A stretch of DNA of 18,537 bases, from the NCBI GenBank assembly GCA_937919015.1, contig CALFPN010000051.1, forward strand, positions 1 through 18,537. Direction: 5' to 3'. Shown one piece after another: positions 7,032 through 12,940 of this stretch. Made by a program: the position numbers and the translations under genes. Each line of letters starts with the position of its first letter. The first letter of the stretch is position 1. The notes under the pieces are model-generated. The model ran no database searches, was not told the DNA's origin, and saw nothing but the letters and a program-made list of their open reading frames with translations. Source of the DNA: an uncultured Clostridia bacterium. GTDB lineage: Bacteria; Bacillota; Clostridia; Lachnospirales; Anaerotignaceae.

Positions 7032-7060
7032 GTGGTAGTATCGGGAGAATTCCCTCCCAC
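7032..7060 (-). promoter_or_regulatory. L1-binding motif upstream of rplA (23S L1-stalk mimic)
   Basis: Minus-strand RNA reads GTGGGAGGG (7060-7052), a short loop, CCC, then ACTACCAC (7039-7032). GTGG pairs with CCAC and GGGA with TCCC, leaving GA opposite GATACTA. Helix 76-78 of 23S rRNA, the L1 site, carries GGTGGGAGG and AAATACCACC in the same arrangement. It ends 9 nt before the rplA Shine-Dalgarno, well placed for translational repression. Confidence 0.75.
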
Positions 7061-7114
7061 TTCTATACGCCGTTTCTTTATATCAATTATTTTTGTTTAA
7101 AATAAATTTTCGGC

Positions 7115-7540
7115 TTATTCTTCAACAACGATACCCATGCTTCTTGCTGTGCCGCAGATCATGCTGTAAGCAGCTTCAACGGATGCTGCGTTCAGATCGG
7201 GCATTTTCATTTCAGCGATTTCCATTACTTTTGCCTTAGGCAGTTTTGCAACTTTTGTTTTGTTGGGTGTACCGGATGCAGCTTCGATACCTGCTGCTTT
7301 TTTCAGCAGAACTGCTGCGGGGGGTGTTTTTGTAATGAAGGAATAGCTTCTGTCCTGGTAAACTGTGATTACTACGGGAATGATCAGACCAGCCTGAGAA
7401 GCTGTTTTTTCGTTGAATTCTTTGCAGAAGCCCATGATGTTCACACCATGCTGACCCAGTGCGGGACCAACAGGAGGAGCGGGTGTTGCCTTCGCTGCGG
7501 GGATCTGTAATTTAATATAACCTGTTACTTTCTTTGCCAT
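7115..7540 (-). CDS. rplK: 50S ribosomal protein L11
   Basis: A 141-residue protein of the GTPase-associated centre. It binds the 1050-1110 region of 23S rRNA, is needed for stringent-response activation of RelA, and is a target of thiopeptides. The N-terminal proline-rich hinge PAPPVGPALGQHGVNIMGF (about 22-40) and the C-terminal rRNA-binding domain (ending TARSMGIVVEE) are intact. Length is exactly typical. The ATG at 7540 has AGGAGGTG upstream. It lies between nusG and rplA, and a 23S-like L1 binding motif stands in its leader. Confidence 0.98.
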   Translation of the reverse strand: MAKKVTGYIKLQIPAAKATPAPPVGPALGQHGVNIMGFCKEFNEKTASQAGLIIPVVITVYQDRSYSFITKTPPAAVLLKKAAGIEAASGTPNKTKVAKLPKAKVMEIAEMKMPDLNAASVEAAYSMICGTARSMGIVVEE

Positions 7541-7559
7541 GATGGCACCTCCTATAAAT

Positions 7560-7589
7560 GTGGTAATTAGCGGGGATTGTCCCTCCCAC
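7560..7589 (-). promoter_or_regulatory. L1-binding motif upstream of rplK (23S L1-stalk mimic)
   Basis: Minus-strand RNA reads GTGGGAGGG (7589-7581), loop, CCCC, then AATTACCAC (7568-7560). The outer GTGG/CCAC and inner GGG/CCC stems flank an asymmetric internal loop as in the L1 site of 23S rRNA (GGTGGGAGG with AAATACCACC). It is a second copy of the motif found before rplA and sits just upstream of the rplK Shine-Dalgarno. Confidence 0.78.
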
Positions 7590-7591
7590 TC

Positions 7592-7607
7592 GGCAGAACT
7601 TTCTGCC
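7592..7607 (-). other. Hairpin preceding the rplK L1 motif
   Basis: GGCAGA and TCTGCC form a perfect 6-bp stem with a 4-base loop in the nusG-rplK gap, two bases before the L1-binding motif. The pair may stack into one folded leader. There is no T-run, so it is not a terminator, and no promoter is evident in the gap. Confidence 0.45.
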
Positions 7608-7643
7608 TTTTAACAAACAATTGACTAATTTGAAAGCTTTTGA

Positions 7644-8201
7644 TCAAAGCTTATCGATCTGAGCGAAATCAAGCTCTACGGGTGTCTCCCTGCCAAAGAT
7701 GGAAAGACTTACGACCAGCGTTTTCTTGTTCGCATTGATCTCCTGGATCTGACCAACAGATTCCGCAAAAGGACCTGTGGCAACGCGAACTGTGTCGCCA
7801 ACTTCTACATCCAGATTTTCCACCTCGCCGCCGATACCCATCGCACGCACTTCTGCGTCTGTCAGGGGAACGGGTTTGGAGCCCGGACCAACGAAGCTTG
7901 TTACGCCCCTTGTGTTGCGAACGACATACCATGTCTCGTCATTCATAATCATATTCAGCAGTACATAACCGGGGAAAACTTTGCGCTGCACTGTCTTTTT
8001 CTGGCCGTCCTTCATCTCAACAACGTCCTGCAGGGGAACGCTTACTTCAAAGATCTGATCCTGCATCCCTCTGTTTTCCACTGTTTTTTCGATGTTGGCT
8101 TTTACTTTGTTTTCATACCCGCTGTAGGTATGCACAACGTACCATCTAGCTTCGGCAGACACTTCTTTCATTTCCTCAGCCTTATTGATTTCTTCAGACA
8201 T
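7644..8201 (-). CDS. nusG: Transcription termination/antitermination factor NusG
   Basis: A 185-residue elongation factor that binds the RNA polymerase clamp. The NGN domain (about 18-120: ARWYVVHTYSGYENKVK, FPGYVLLNM, GVTSFVGPG) is followed by the KOW domain (about 130-185: VGDTVRVATGPFAESVGQI, IFGRETPVELDF). Two in-frame ATGs exist. The one at 8210 abuts the AAAAAGG element with no spacing; the one at 8201 has AAGG 9 nt upstream and is preferred. A 16-residue acidic, charged tail precedes the NGN domain. It lies 33 nt downstream of the secE stop, in the usual secE-nusG-rplK order. Confidence 0.97.
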   Translation of the reverse strand: MSEEINKAEEMKEVSAEARWYVVHTYSGYENKVKANIEKTVENRGMQDQIFEVSVPLQDVVEMKDGQKKTVQRKVFPGYVLLNMIMNDETWYVVRNTRGVTSFVGPGSKPVPLTDAEVRAMGIGGEVENLDVEVGDTVRVATGPFAESVGQIQEINANKKTLVVSLSIFGRETPVELDFAQIDKL

Positions 8202-8234
8202 TTGAACCATCCTTTTTCTAATTCGTTTTTACTA

Positions 8235-8507
8235 TTAACCTAACAGACCAATGATCGCGCCGTAACCTGCATTGAATACGGTATCCATGCAGAAGATAAT
8301 AGCACCTACGATCAAGGATGTGACAACAACCGTTGCTGTTTTCTTAACAACTTCAGGGCGTGTAGGCCACACGATTTTTTTGAACTCTGCTTTGTAATCA
8401 GCGAAAGTGTCCTTGTCATTGTCTTTCTTTTTTGCTGTTTTTGCCTGAGGAGCTGGCTTCGTTTGCTTCACTTCGTTCGTTTGGTTTGTGATGTTCTTTT
8501 CTTCCAA
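8235..8507 (-). CDS. secE: Preprotein translocase subunit SecE
   Basis: A 90-residue single-span membrane subunit of the SecYEG channel. The conserved amphipathic helix FKKIVWPTRPEV (about 42-53) precedes one transmembrane segment (about 58-78, ATVVVTSLIVGAIIFCMDTV). A polar, Lys/Gln-rich cytoplasmic N-terminus of about 35 residues comes first. A GTG at 8516 is in frame but sits inside the AAGGAGTG Shine-Dalgarno itself. The TTG at 8507 is 8 nt after AAGGAG and is the likelier start. It lies between rpmG and nusG. Confidence 0.95.
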   Translation of the reverse strand: MEEKNITNQTNEVKQTKPAPQAKTAKKKDNDKDTFADYKAEFKKIVWPTRPEVVKKTATVVVTSLIVGAIIFCMDTVFNAGYGAIIGLLG

Positions 8508-8547
8508 TACGTTCACTCCTTAACTACGGAATGGCTCTCACAAAAAC

Positions 8548-8697
8548 TTATTTTGTTTCTTTGTGCATTGTGTGAGCTTTGCAGAACTTACAATACTTTT
8601 TGATTTCCATTCTGTCAGGCATAACTTTTTTGTCCTTCGTTGTGCTGTAGTTTCTCTGTTTGCACTCTGTGCAAGCCAAGGTAATTCTTGTTCTCAA
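8548..8697 (-). CDS. rpmG: 50S ribosomal protein L33, zinc-binding type
   Basis: A 49-residue L33, with RTRITLACTECKQRN at the start and ending HTMHKETK. Four cysteines in two CxxC pairs (C9, C12, C36, C39) mark the zinc-ribbon (C+) form. The reading frame is open further upstream, but GGAGG stands 8 nt before a TTG at 8697, giving the normal family length; an ATG at 8769 would add 24 unrelated residues. It is the first gene of the rpmG-secE-nusG-rplK-rplA block, with its own promoter about 100 bp upstream. Zinc-free paralogues, if any, lie elsewhere. Confidence 0.96.
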   Translation of the reverse strand: MRTRITLACTECKQRNYSTTKDKKVMPDRMEIKKYCKFCKAHTMHKETK

Positions 8698-8796
8698 GAT
8701 TTTCACCTCCGTCTCTGATGAATGTTGTTTACTTAAGGATTCTGTATGCCGGAAAGTATCTCGGCACACAAAAAAAAGACCTCCGTCTTCCGATAT

Positions 8797-8826
8797 AGAA
8801 TATCACAAGGGGGGTCTCATTGTCAA
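8797..8826 (-). promoter_or_regulatory. Promoter of the rpmG-secE-nusG-rplKA operon
   Basis: Minus-strand TTGACA (8826-8821), 18-bp spacer, TATTCT (8802-8797) with an upstream TG making an extended -10. The predicted leader of about 90 nt contains a U8 run (8777-8770) and a small TGCCG/CGGCA hairpin (8747-8766). Confidence 0.72.
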
Positions 8827-8976
8827 CAAAAAATATCATGAATTTTTCAGAAAACAGCGATTTCTCAACGATTTGTGGCTTTTTCACAGCTGCTGCATCC
8901 GATTGTCTGATGTCCGCGGATAAATGTCTGCATACCGCCGCACCTTTGCGGACACCAACAAAATTTCTTACTTTTT
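8827..8976 (-). other. Structured spacer downstream of the TSCPD gene
   Basis: No gene is seen between 8827 and 8976. A 7-bp inverted repeat, TGTCCGC (8911-8917) with GCGGACA (8948-8954), overlaps a smaller hairpin CCGCA/TGCGG (8938-8951). The two stems share bases and exclude each other. No T-run follows on the minus strand, so the TSCPD gene has no clear intrinsic terminator here. Confidence 0.4.
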
Positions 8977-9228
8977 TTACTGCCCCTTCATAAATTCTTC
9001 CAGGGCAACAGCCAGCTGATCGGGACAGCTTGTGTTTCTTCTGCCACAGGTGATGCCTTTCAGTTTTCTTGCCGCTTCTTCGGGGGTCATGCCTTCCGCC
9101 AGGGCAGCGATGCCTTTGTGGTTGCCGTCACAGCCGCCCAGGAAGCTGATATTTTTTACTACGCCATCTTCTACGTCGAATTCTACGCGTACCGCGCAAA
9201 TACCTTTTGTATCATATTTTACATGCAT
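8977..9228 (-). CDS. TSCPD-domain small protein (TIGR03905-like)
   Basis: An 83-residue protein made almost wholly of a TSCPD domain, the module also found at the C-terminus of vitamin-B12-dependent ribonucleotide reductases. Stand-alone members are a family without a known function. The name motif appears as N-TSCPDQLAVAL (66-76). Four cysteines (C11, C33, C61, C68) suggest a metal site. FLGGCDGNHKGI and GMTPEEAARKLKGI are also characteristic. It is cytoplasmic with no signal peptide. The ATG at 9228 has AGGAGG with 8-nt spacing. It lies 67 nt after the zinc permease gene, but a good promoter in that gap means it can be transcribed alone. Confidence 0.88.
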   Translation of the reverse strand: MHVKYDTKGICAVRVEFDVEDGVVKNISFLGGCDGNHKGIAALAEGMTPEEAARKLKGITCGRRNTSCPDQLAVALEEFMKGQ

Positions 9229-9264
9229 ATCGATTTCCTCCTTATGAAATTCACTCTGCCAAAC

Positions 9265-9293
9265 AGAATATCACATTTTTCGACAAATCTCAA
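9265..9293 (-). promoter_or_regulatory. Promoter of the TSCPD gene
   Basis: Minus-strand TTGAGA (9293-9288), 17-bp spacer, TATTCT (9270-9265) with extended -10 TG. It lies immediately after the permease stop. The 11-base stretch around the -10 (TGTGATATTCT) is the same as in the rpmG promoter. Confidence 0.6.
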
Positions 9294-9295
9294 CT

Positions 9296-10132
9296 TTATT
9301 TCCGGGCTTTGCCAACAAAGTAGGTAACAAAAAACAGTACCGCTGCAGTCAACACCATGGTCGCTCCGGCAGATGTGCCAAAGCTGTAGGAAATCATCAG
9401 ACCAACCAAAGAGGAAAACAGACCGAAGGCCGTCGCCGTCCAGTGATAGCTTCGCGCTGTAGTCGTAATGTTTCTGGCAGCAGCAGCCGGCAAAATCAGC
9501 AGAGAGTTGATCATCAAGATCCCCACCCAGCGGATAGAAACCATCACCGCCACCGCTACCATCATCACAAAAATATTTTCCACCAGCATGACCTTTACCC
9601 CGCGGCTTGCCGCCAGAGAGCGGTTCACACTGAGCAGCAACAGCTGATTATACAAAACAGACCACAGCCCATAGGCCGCCGCCAAAACGACAGCAATGGT
9701 AATCAGGTCTTTCTGCCCCACGGTCAAAATATCACCGATTAAATAGGAAGAATATTTCGCAAAGCCACCGCTGGCAGAAAGGATCACAATCCCCAGTGCC
9801 ATGGCCGCCGAAGAAAACACGCTGATGACCGTATCGGAAGATACCATATTTGCAGATTTTACTTTCGTAATGACCAGACCAAGGAAAATACCGAAGGCCA
9901 GCATGGCCAGCAAGGGGTCTTCCATCCCCAGCAGAACCCCCAGACCAATGCCCGTAAAGGCACTGTGCCCCAGAGCATCAGAGAAAAACGCCATTTTATT
10001 GTTGACCGCCATAGTACCTAACAGCGCAAACAGCGGTGCGATCAGGATGGATGCCAGAAAGGCATTTTTCATGAAATCATACGCAAACATGGAGACGGGC
10101 AGGGTTTCCAGAAAACCATAGATCATTTCCAT
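9296..10132 (-). CDS. znuB: Zinc/manganese-type ABC transporter permease (ZnuB-like)
   Basis: A 278-residue integral membrane permease of the ABC-3 family (ZnuB/TroC/MntB), importing Zn2+ or Mn2+ with the ATPase and binding protein encoded just upstream. About eight or nine hydrophobic segments are visible, with conserved GTMAVNNKMAFFSDALGHSAF (read from residue 39 on) and the ILMINSLLILPAAAA stretch near 205-225. Two in-frame ATGs exist. The first (10132) has GAGGAGG at 7-nt spacing and overlaps the ATPase gene by 10 nt; the second (10126) would be too far. The overlap indicates translational coupling. The zinc rather than manganese call rests on the His-rich binding protein. Confidence 0.92.
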   Translation of the reverse strand: MEMIYGFLETLPVSMFAYDFMKNAFLASILIAPLFALLGTMAVNNKMAFFSDALGHSAFTGIGLGVLLGMEDPLLAMLAFGIFLGLVITKVKSANMVSSDTVISVFSSAAMALGIVILSASGGFAKYSSYLIGDILTVGQKDLITIAVVLAAAYGLWSVLYNQLLLLSVNRSLAASRGVKVMLVENIFVMMVAVAVMVSIRWVGILMINSLLILPAAAARNITTTARSYHWTATAFGLFSSLVGLMISYSFGTSAGATMVLTAAVLFFVTYFVGKARK

Positions 10133-10881
10133 TCTGCCACCTCCTCAGGGGAAAAGCCAAAGGCCTCTTTAAAAGCTTCTGTTTGAAAAACTGCATCCGC
10201 TTCGCCTTCCGCAACAACCGTTTTATCCAGAAGGACTACCTTATCCGCATATTTTCGGATCAGGCCCAGATCATGGGAAACCAACAGGACCGCCATGTGC
10301 TGCTCATCCCGCAGTTCCATAATGCGCTTATAAAACAGATCCAGCCCAGCCATATCCACGCCGGAAACAGGCTCGTCCAAAACCAGCAGGTCGGGCACGG
10401 GATCAGTCGCCAGTGCCAGAAGCACTCTCTGCAGCTCCCCGCCGGAAAGAGCCCCCAGCCTTCTGTCTGCCAGATAGCCGCACTCCATATCCTCCAGCAT
10501 CTTGCGAATGCTTTCCTTCATTTTTTTGTTTTTGCCAAACCAAACCGCATTTCCGCCCTTTGCCGCCGCAATAAAATCTGCCACAGACACGGGCATACTC
10601 TTATCAAAATCCAGATGCTGGGGCACATAGCCGATTTTTGGCACAGGAAGCACCGTTCCATGATGGTCTGTGAAAGAAATGCTTCCTTTATAATGACGTT
10701 CTCCCAGAAGCGTTTTCAAGAGGGTCGTTTTCCCCGCACCGTTTTTCCCGATGAGAGCCGTCAGCTCCCCGCAATGGAAGGTCAGGTTGACATTGTCCAG
10801 CAGGGTATCTTCACCGCTGATAACGCTGATATTTTTCATTTCAATGCTGCAAAGACCGCAGCTGTTATGAATCCCCCTCAC
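10123..10881 (-). CDS. znuC: Zinc-type ABC transporter ATP-binding protein (ZnuC-like)
   Basis: A 252-residue ABC ATPase energising metal import. Walker A is GKNGAGKT (45-52), the Q-loop VPQH (87-90), the signature LSGGE (145-149), Walker B LLVLDEP (165-171) and the switch histidine SHD (H203). An N-terminal CGLC (8-11) precedes the domain; I recall similar CGLC extensions in clostridial relatives. A TTG at 10899 is in frame, but AAGGAGG lies downstream of it and 7 nt before a GTG at 10881. That GTG overlaps the TGA stop of the binding-protein gene as GTGA, so 10881 is the start. It is the middle gene of a three-gene operon. Confidence 0.94.
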   Translation of the reverse strand: MRGIHNSCGLCSIEMKNISVISGEDTLLDNVNLTFHCGELTALIGKNGAGKTTLLKTLLGERHYKGSISFTDHHGTVLPVPKIGYVPQHLDFDKSMPVSVADFIAAAKGGNAVWFGKNKKMKESIRKMLEDMECGYLADRRLGALSGGELQRVLLALATDPVPDLLVLDEPVSGVDMAGLDLFYKRIMELRDEQHMAVLLVSHDLGLIRKYADKVVLLDKTVVAEGEADAVFQTEAFKEAFGFSPEEVAEWK

Positions 10882-11831
10882 TTTGTCTCCTCCTTCCAAT
10901 ATTTCGCAACCGCATCTATATTTTTCTCCATTCTTTCCAGATAGGAAAGGTCATTTTCGTCCACTGTTGTCAACGGATCAAGCAGGACGATCTTTTCGTC
11001 CACCTCTGACGCCAATGTTTCTGCATAGATTCTGCCATTATCTGCCGCTGTCAGGAAAAAACGGATGCCATGCCTTTTGGCTTCGTCCGTTGCTTCTGTC
11101 AATTCCTTGGCCGAGGGCATCTCATATTCATCGGCAAAAATACCGCATACATTTTCCATATGGAACAATTCCGCAAAATAAGCAAAGCCTTCATGAAAGA
11201 CTGCAGAAGATTCCCCTTCGGGGATGCCGATTTCATGGGCTTTTTCCTGCAAAGCACAGGCTCCTTCCCGGAAATCTGCCGCATTTGCCGCAAACCGTTT
11301 GGCATCGGTCTGATCCAGTTCCCCCAAGGCTGCCGCTATGGTTTCCGCCTGATGGGCCGCCCGTTCGGGAGACAGCCAGATATGAGGATTCCCTTCGTGG
11401 CCATGTTCGTGGCTGTGGGCTGCGTGTTCCGCTTCCGTTTCTCCTTCGTGGTGATGATGTTCCTTTTCCTCCAGCAGTTCAATGCCTGCGGAAGTATCCA
11501 CAATGACCAATGCAGGATATCGCTCCACCGCCTGCTCCAGAAAGCTTTCCATGCCGCCGCCATTGATGATGAGCACATCGGCCCCTTCCAGAAGCTTCAT
11601 ATCGGAAATGGTCAGTTCATAATCATGGAGACAGCCGGTCTGGGGCTGAGCCATATTCAGCAGCTCTACCTTTTCTGCCCCTTCTGTCACCGCCTGTGCC
11701 AGCAAATAAACAGGATAAAAGCTGGTGACAACCTGCAGTTTTTCACTGTTTTCAGTTGTATCGATGGGTTTCCCGCAGCCTGACAGAAGCATCGTCAGGG
11801 CCAGCAAGAAAACTGATAATCTCTTTTTCAT
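10878..11831 (-). CDS. znuA: Zinc-binding lipoprotein of ABC importer (ZnuA-like)
   Basis: A 317-residue cluster A-I (SBP family 9) solute-binding lipoprotein. The signal peptide MKKRLSVFLLALTMLLSGC ends at lipobox C19, so the protein is tethered outside the membrane. Metal ligands by family position are H69 (CLHDYE), H150 (NPHIW) and H213 (VFHEGFAYF), with a C-terminal acid probably in TAADNGR. A His/Glu-rich loop (about 121-147, with an HHHH run) is typical of zinc rather than manganese binders. An ATG at 11900 is in frame, but TGGAGGT lies 5 nt before the ATG at 11831, where the signal peptide starts, so 11831 is the start. It is the first gene of the operon. Confidence 0.94.
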   Translation of the reverse strand: MKKRLSVFLLALTMLLSGCGKPIDTTENSEKLQVVTSFYPVYLLAQAVTEGAEKVELLNMAQPQTGCLHDYELTISDMKLLEGADVLIINGGGMESFLEQAVERYPALVIVDTSAGIELLEEKEHHHHEGETEAEHAAHSHEHGHEGNPHIWLSPERAAHQAETIAAALGELDQTDAKRFAANAADFREGACALQEKAHEIGIPEGESSAVFHEGFAYFAELFHMENVCGIFADEYEMPSAKELTEATDEAKRHGIRFFLTAADNGRIYAETLASEVDEKIVLLDPLTTVDENDLSYLERMEKNIDAVAKYWKEETK

Positions 11832-11845
11832 TTTGACCTCCAAAA

Positions 11846-11867
11846 GCAAACGCTTTGCATTTGCAAA
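11846..11867. promoter_or_regulatory. Palindromic element at the znu transcription start, candidate metal-repressor operator
   Basis: Two overlapping palindromes: GCAAA-N3-TTTGC (11846-11858) and TTTGCA-N2-TGCAAA (11854-11867). They cover the predicted znuA transcription start and the first leader bases, a classic repressor position. A Fur-family zinc repressor (Zur) is the natural guess for a zinc importer. The sequence does not match the Bacillus Zur box I know, and no regulator gene is nearby. Confidence 0.55.
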
Positions 11868-11871
11868 TAGC

Positions 11872-11900
11872 ATTGTAAACAATCCGCCCCCTCTTGTCAA
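11872..11900 (-). promoter_or_regulatory. Sigma-A promoter of the znu operon
   Basis: Minus-strand TTGACA (11900-11895), 17-bp spacer, TACAAT (11877-11872). The predicted start is near 11866, at the edge of the palindrome. Confidence 0.82.
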
Positions 11901-11922
11901 GATTCTCCTTTACGGATATGAT
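11894..11922 (+). promoter_or_regulatory. Promoter of the carbonic anhydrase-like gene, -35 overlapping that of znu
   Basis: TTGTCA (11894-11899), 17-bp spacer, TATGAT (11917-11922). Its -35 occupies nearly the same bases as the opposite-strand TTGACA of the znu promoter, so the two polymerases cannot bind together. A TATAAT at 11940-11945 has no matching -35. Confidence 0.6.
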
Positions 11923-11977
11923 AAGGATAGGAGAATTTATATAATAAATGAGAGATTTTTGCGAAAGGAGCAATCCC

Positions 11978-12508
11978 ATGATCCGTAAATACAAAAACTT
12001 TATTCCCAAAGTACCCGACTCATGCTTTGTTTTCCCCACAGCGGAAGTCATTGGCAGTGTGGAATTGGGGGAAAATGTGATCATCTACCCCGGCACAGTG
12101 GTGCGGGCAGGCTACGGCAAAATCAAGATCGGCGACAATACCAATCTGCAGGAAAACACCACCTTCCATGTGGAGGTGGGTTATGATATCAACGTGGGCA
12201 GCGGTGTGACCATCGGCCACAACTCCATCATCCACGGCTGCACCATCCACGATAACGTGCTCATCGGCATGGGTGCCATCATTCAGGAAGGTGCCGTCAT
12301 CGAAGAAAACTGCTTCATCGGCGCAGGGGCAGTGGTAAAAAGAGGGATGCGTATCCCTGCAGGCCATATGGCATACGGGATTCCCTGCCGCATCGTGCGC
12401 CCTATCACCCAGGCAGAATATGATGAAATCCGTGTATCCACCCAAGAATATCTGGACTACAAGGAAGAGTACCAGAGACAGGAGCGAGAAAACGACAAGC
12501 TTATGTAA
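11978..12508 (+). CDS. Gamma carbonic anhydrase-like hexapeptide-repeat protein
   Basis: A 176-residue left-handed parallel beta-helix protein of the gamma carbonic anhydrase family (Cam/YrdA/PaaY-like). Hexapeptide repeats run from about 20 to 140. The three zinc-ligand histidines are present at H64 (NTTFH), H81 (VTIGH) and H86 (IIHGC), with the family Arg and Gln at R43 and Q58, so a metal site is likely retained. Many YrdA-type members show little or no CO2 hydration activity, so the reaction is uncertain. An ATG at 11948 is in frame, but AAAGGAG lies 7 nt before the ATG at 11978. The gene is divergent from the zinc importer with overlapping promoters, and a zinc enzyme beside a zinc importer is suggestive. 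Confidence 0.92.
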   Translation: MIRKYKNFIPKVPDSCFVFPTAEVIGSVELGENVIIYPGTVVRAGYGKIKIGDNTNLQENTTFHVEVGYDINVGSGVTIGHNSIIHGCTIHDNVLIGMGAIIQEGAVIEENCFIGAGAVVKRGMRIPAGHMAYGIPCRIVRPITQAEYDEIRVSTQEYLDYKEEYQRQERENDKLM

Positions 12509-12585
12509 ATAGCTTGTAAATTGGTATAAAAGTACAACTTTTTCCTTCTTTTCATTCTTTTTTTTATAAAAATGAGAAATACTCC

Positions 12586-12614
12586 TTGCAAAAAGAAAGG
12601 TTCTGATATAAAAT
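12586..12614 (+). promoter_or_regulatory. Promoter of the ferredoxin gene
   Basis: TTGCAA (12586-12591), 17-bp spacer, TAAAAT (12609-12614). The Shine-Dalgarno GAAGGAGG and the ATG at 12649 follow about 35 bp downstream. Confidence 0.7.
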
Positions 12615-12648
12615 AGGCTTGTAGAATGAAGAAGGAGGTGTATTTCCA

Positions 12649-12819
12649 ATGGCTCATAAAATCGGTCCCGAATGCATCGGTTGTGGCGCTTGCGCAGGCG
12701 GCTGCCCTACAGGTTGCATCAAAGAAGACGGCGGTGTTTATGTTATCAACGCTGCTGAATGTATCGACTGCGGTACTTGCGTAGGCAACTGCCCTACAGG
12801 TGCAATCAAACCCGAATAA
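12649..12819 (+). CDS. 2[4Fe-4S] clostridial-type ferredoxin
   Basis: A 56-residue electron carrier with two cluster-binding motifs: C9-x2-C12-x2-C15-x3-C19-P and C38-x2-C41-x2-C44-x3-C48-P. The halves are an internal duplication (CIGCGACAGGCPTG and CIDCGTCVGNCPTG), as in the low-potential ferredoxins of anaerobes that serve pyruvate:ferredoxin oxidoreductase and hydrogenases. An additional C23 follows the first motif. Strong GAAGGAGGTG stands upstream, a promoter lies at 12586-12614 and a strong terminator directly after, so it is monocistronic. The partner enzymes are not in the window. Confidence 0.97.
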   Translation: MAHKIGPECIGCGACAGGCPTGCIKEDGGVYVINAAECIDCGTCVGNCPTGAIKPE

Positions 12820-12829
12820 TTCTGTACTT

Positions 12830-12863
12830 AAAAAAGGTGAGTCATTATGGCTCACCTTTTTTT
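12830..12863 (+). terminator. Rho-independent terminator after the ferredoxin gene
   Basis: A 14-bp stem (12830-12843 with 12849-12862, including GGTGAG and CTCACC, one G-T pair), loop ATTAT and a T-run. The A6 at its other side could also make it work on the minus strand. Confidence 0.92.
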
Positions 12864-12893
12864 CCTTTGTGCCGAACAAGTTCGACCCAAAGG

Positions 12894-12928
12894 AAAAAAC
12901 AGATCCCTGCCCAACCGGGCAGGGATCT
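12894..12928 (-). terminator. Rho-independent terminator after the EamA gene
   Basis: A perfect 12-bp stem, AGATCCCTGCCC (12901-12912) with GGGCAGGGATCT (12917-12928), and a 4-base loop. On the minus strand it is followed by G and six T. It closes the transcript that includes addA and the EamA gene; the plus-strand side is less T-rich. Confidence 0.9.
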
Positions 12929-12940
12929 TTCTATTTCGAT

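Noticed and set aside
5569..7038. Long plus-strand open frames opposite rplJ, the L10 leader and rplA
   Set aside because: They have no ribosome binding sites, are full of Cys/Phe/Tyr from reverse-complemented ribosomal codons, and lie fully antisense to certain genes.
7623..7650. AAGCTTT/AAAGCTT hairpin at the end of nusG as an operon terminator
   Set aside because: Low GC content and no T-run on the minus strand; there is no promoter in the nusG-rplK gap, so cotranscription is more likely.
12494..12516. ACAAGCT/AGCTTGT hairpin over the end of the carbonic anhydrase-like gene as its terminator
   Set aside because: The stem is AT-rich and followed by AAATTGG, not a T-run. The T-rich stretch 30 nt later has no good stem, so no terminator is called.
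12873..12884. CGAAC-AA-GTTCG palindrome resembling a LexA/SOS box
   Set aside because: The Firmicute SOS box needs four bases between CGAAC and GTTCG; here there are two. It also lies between two terminators, with no promoter nearby.
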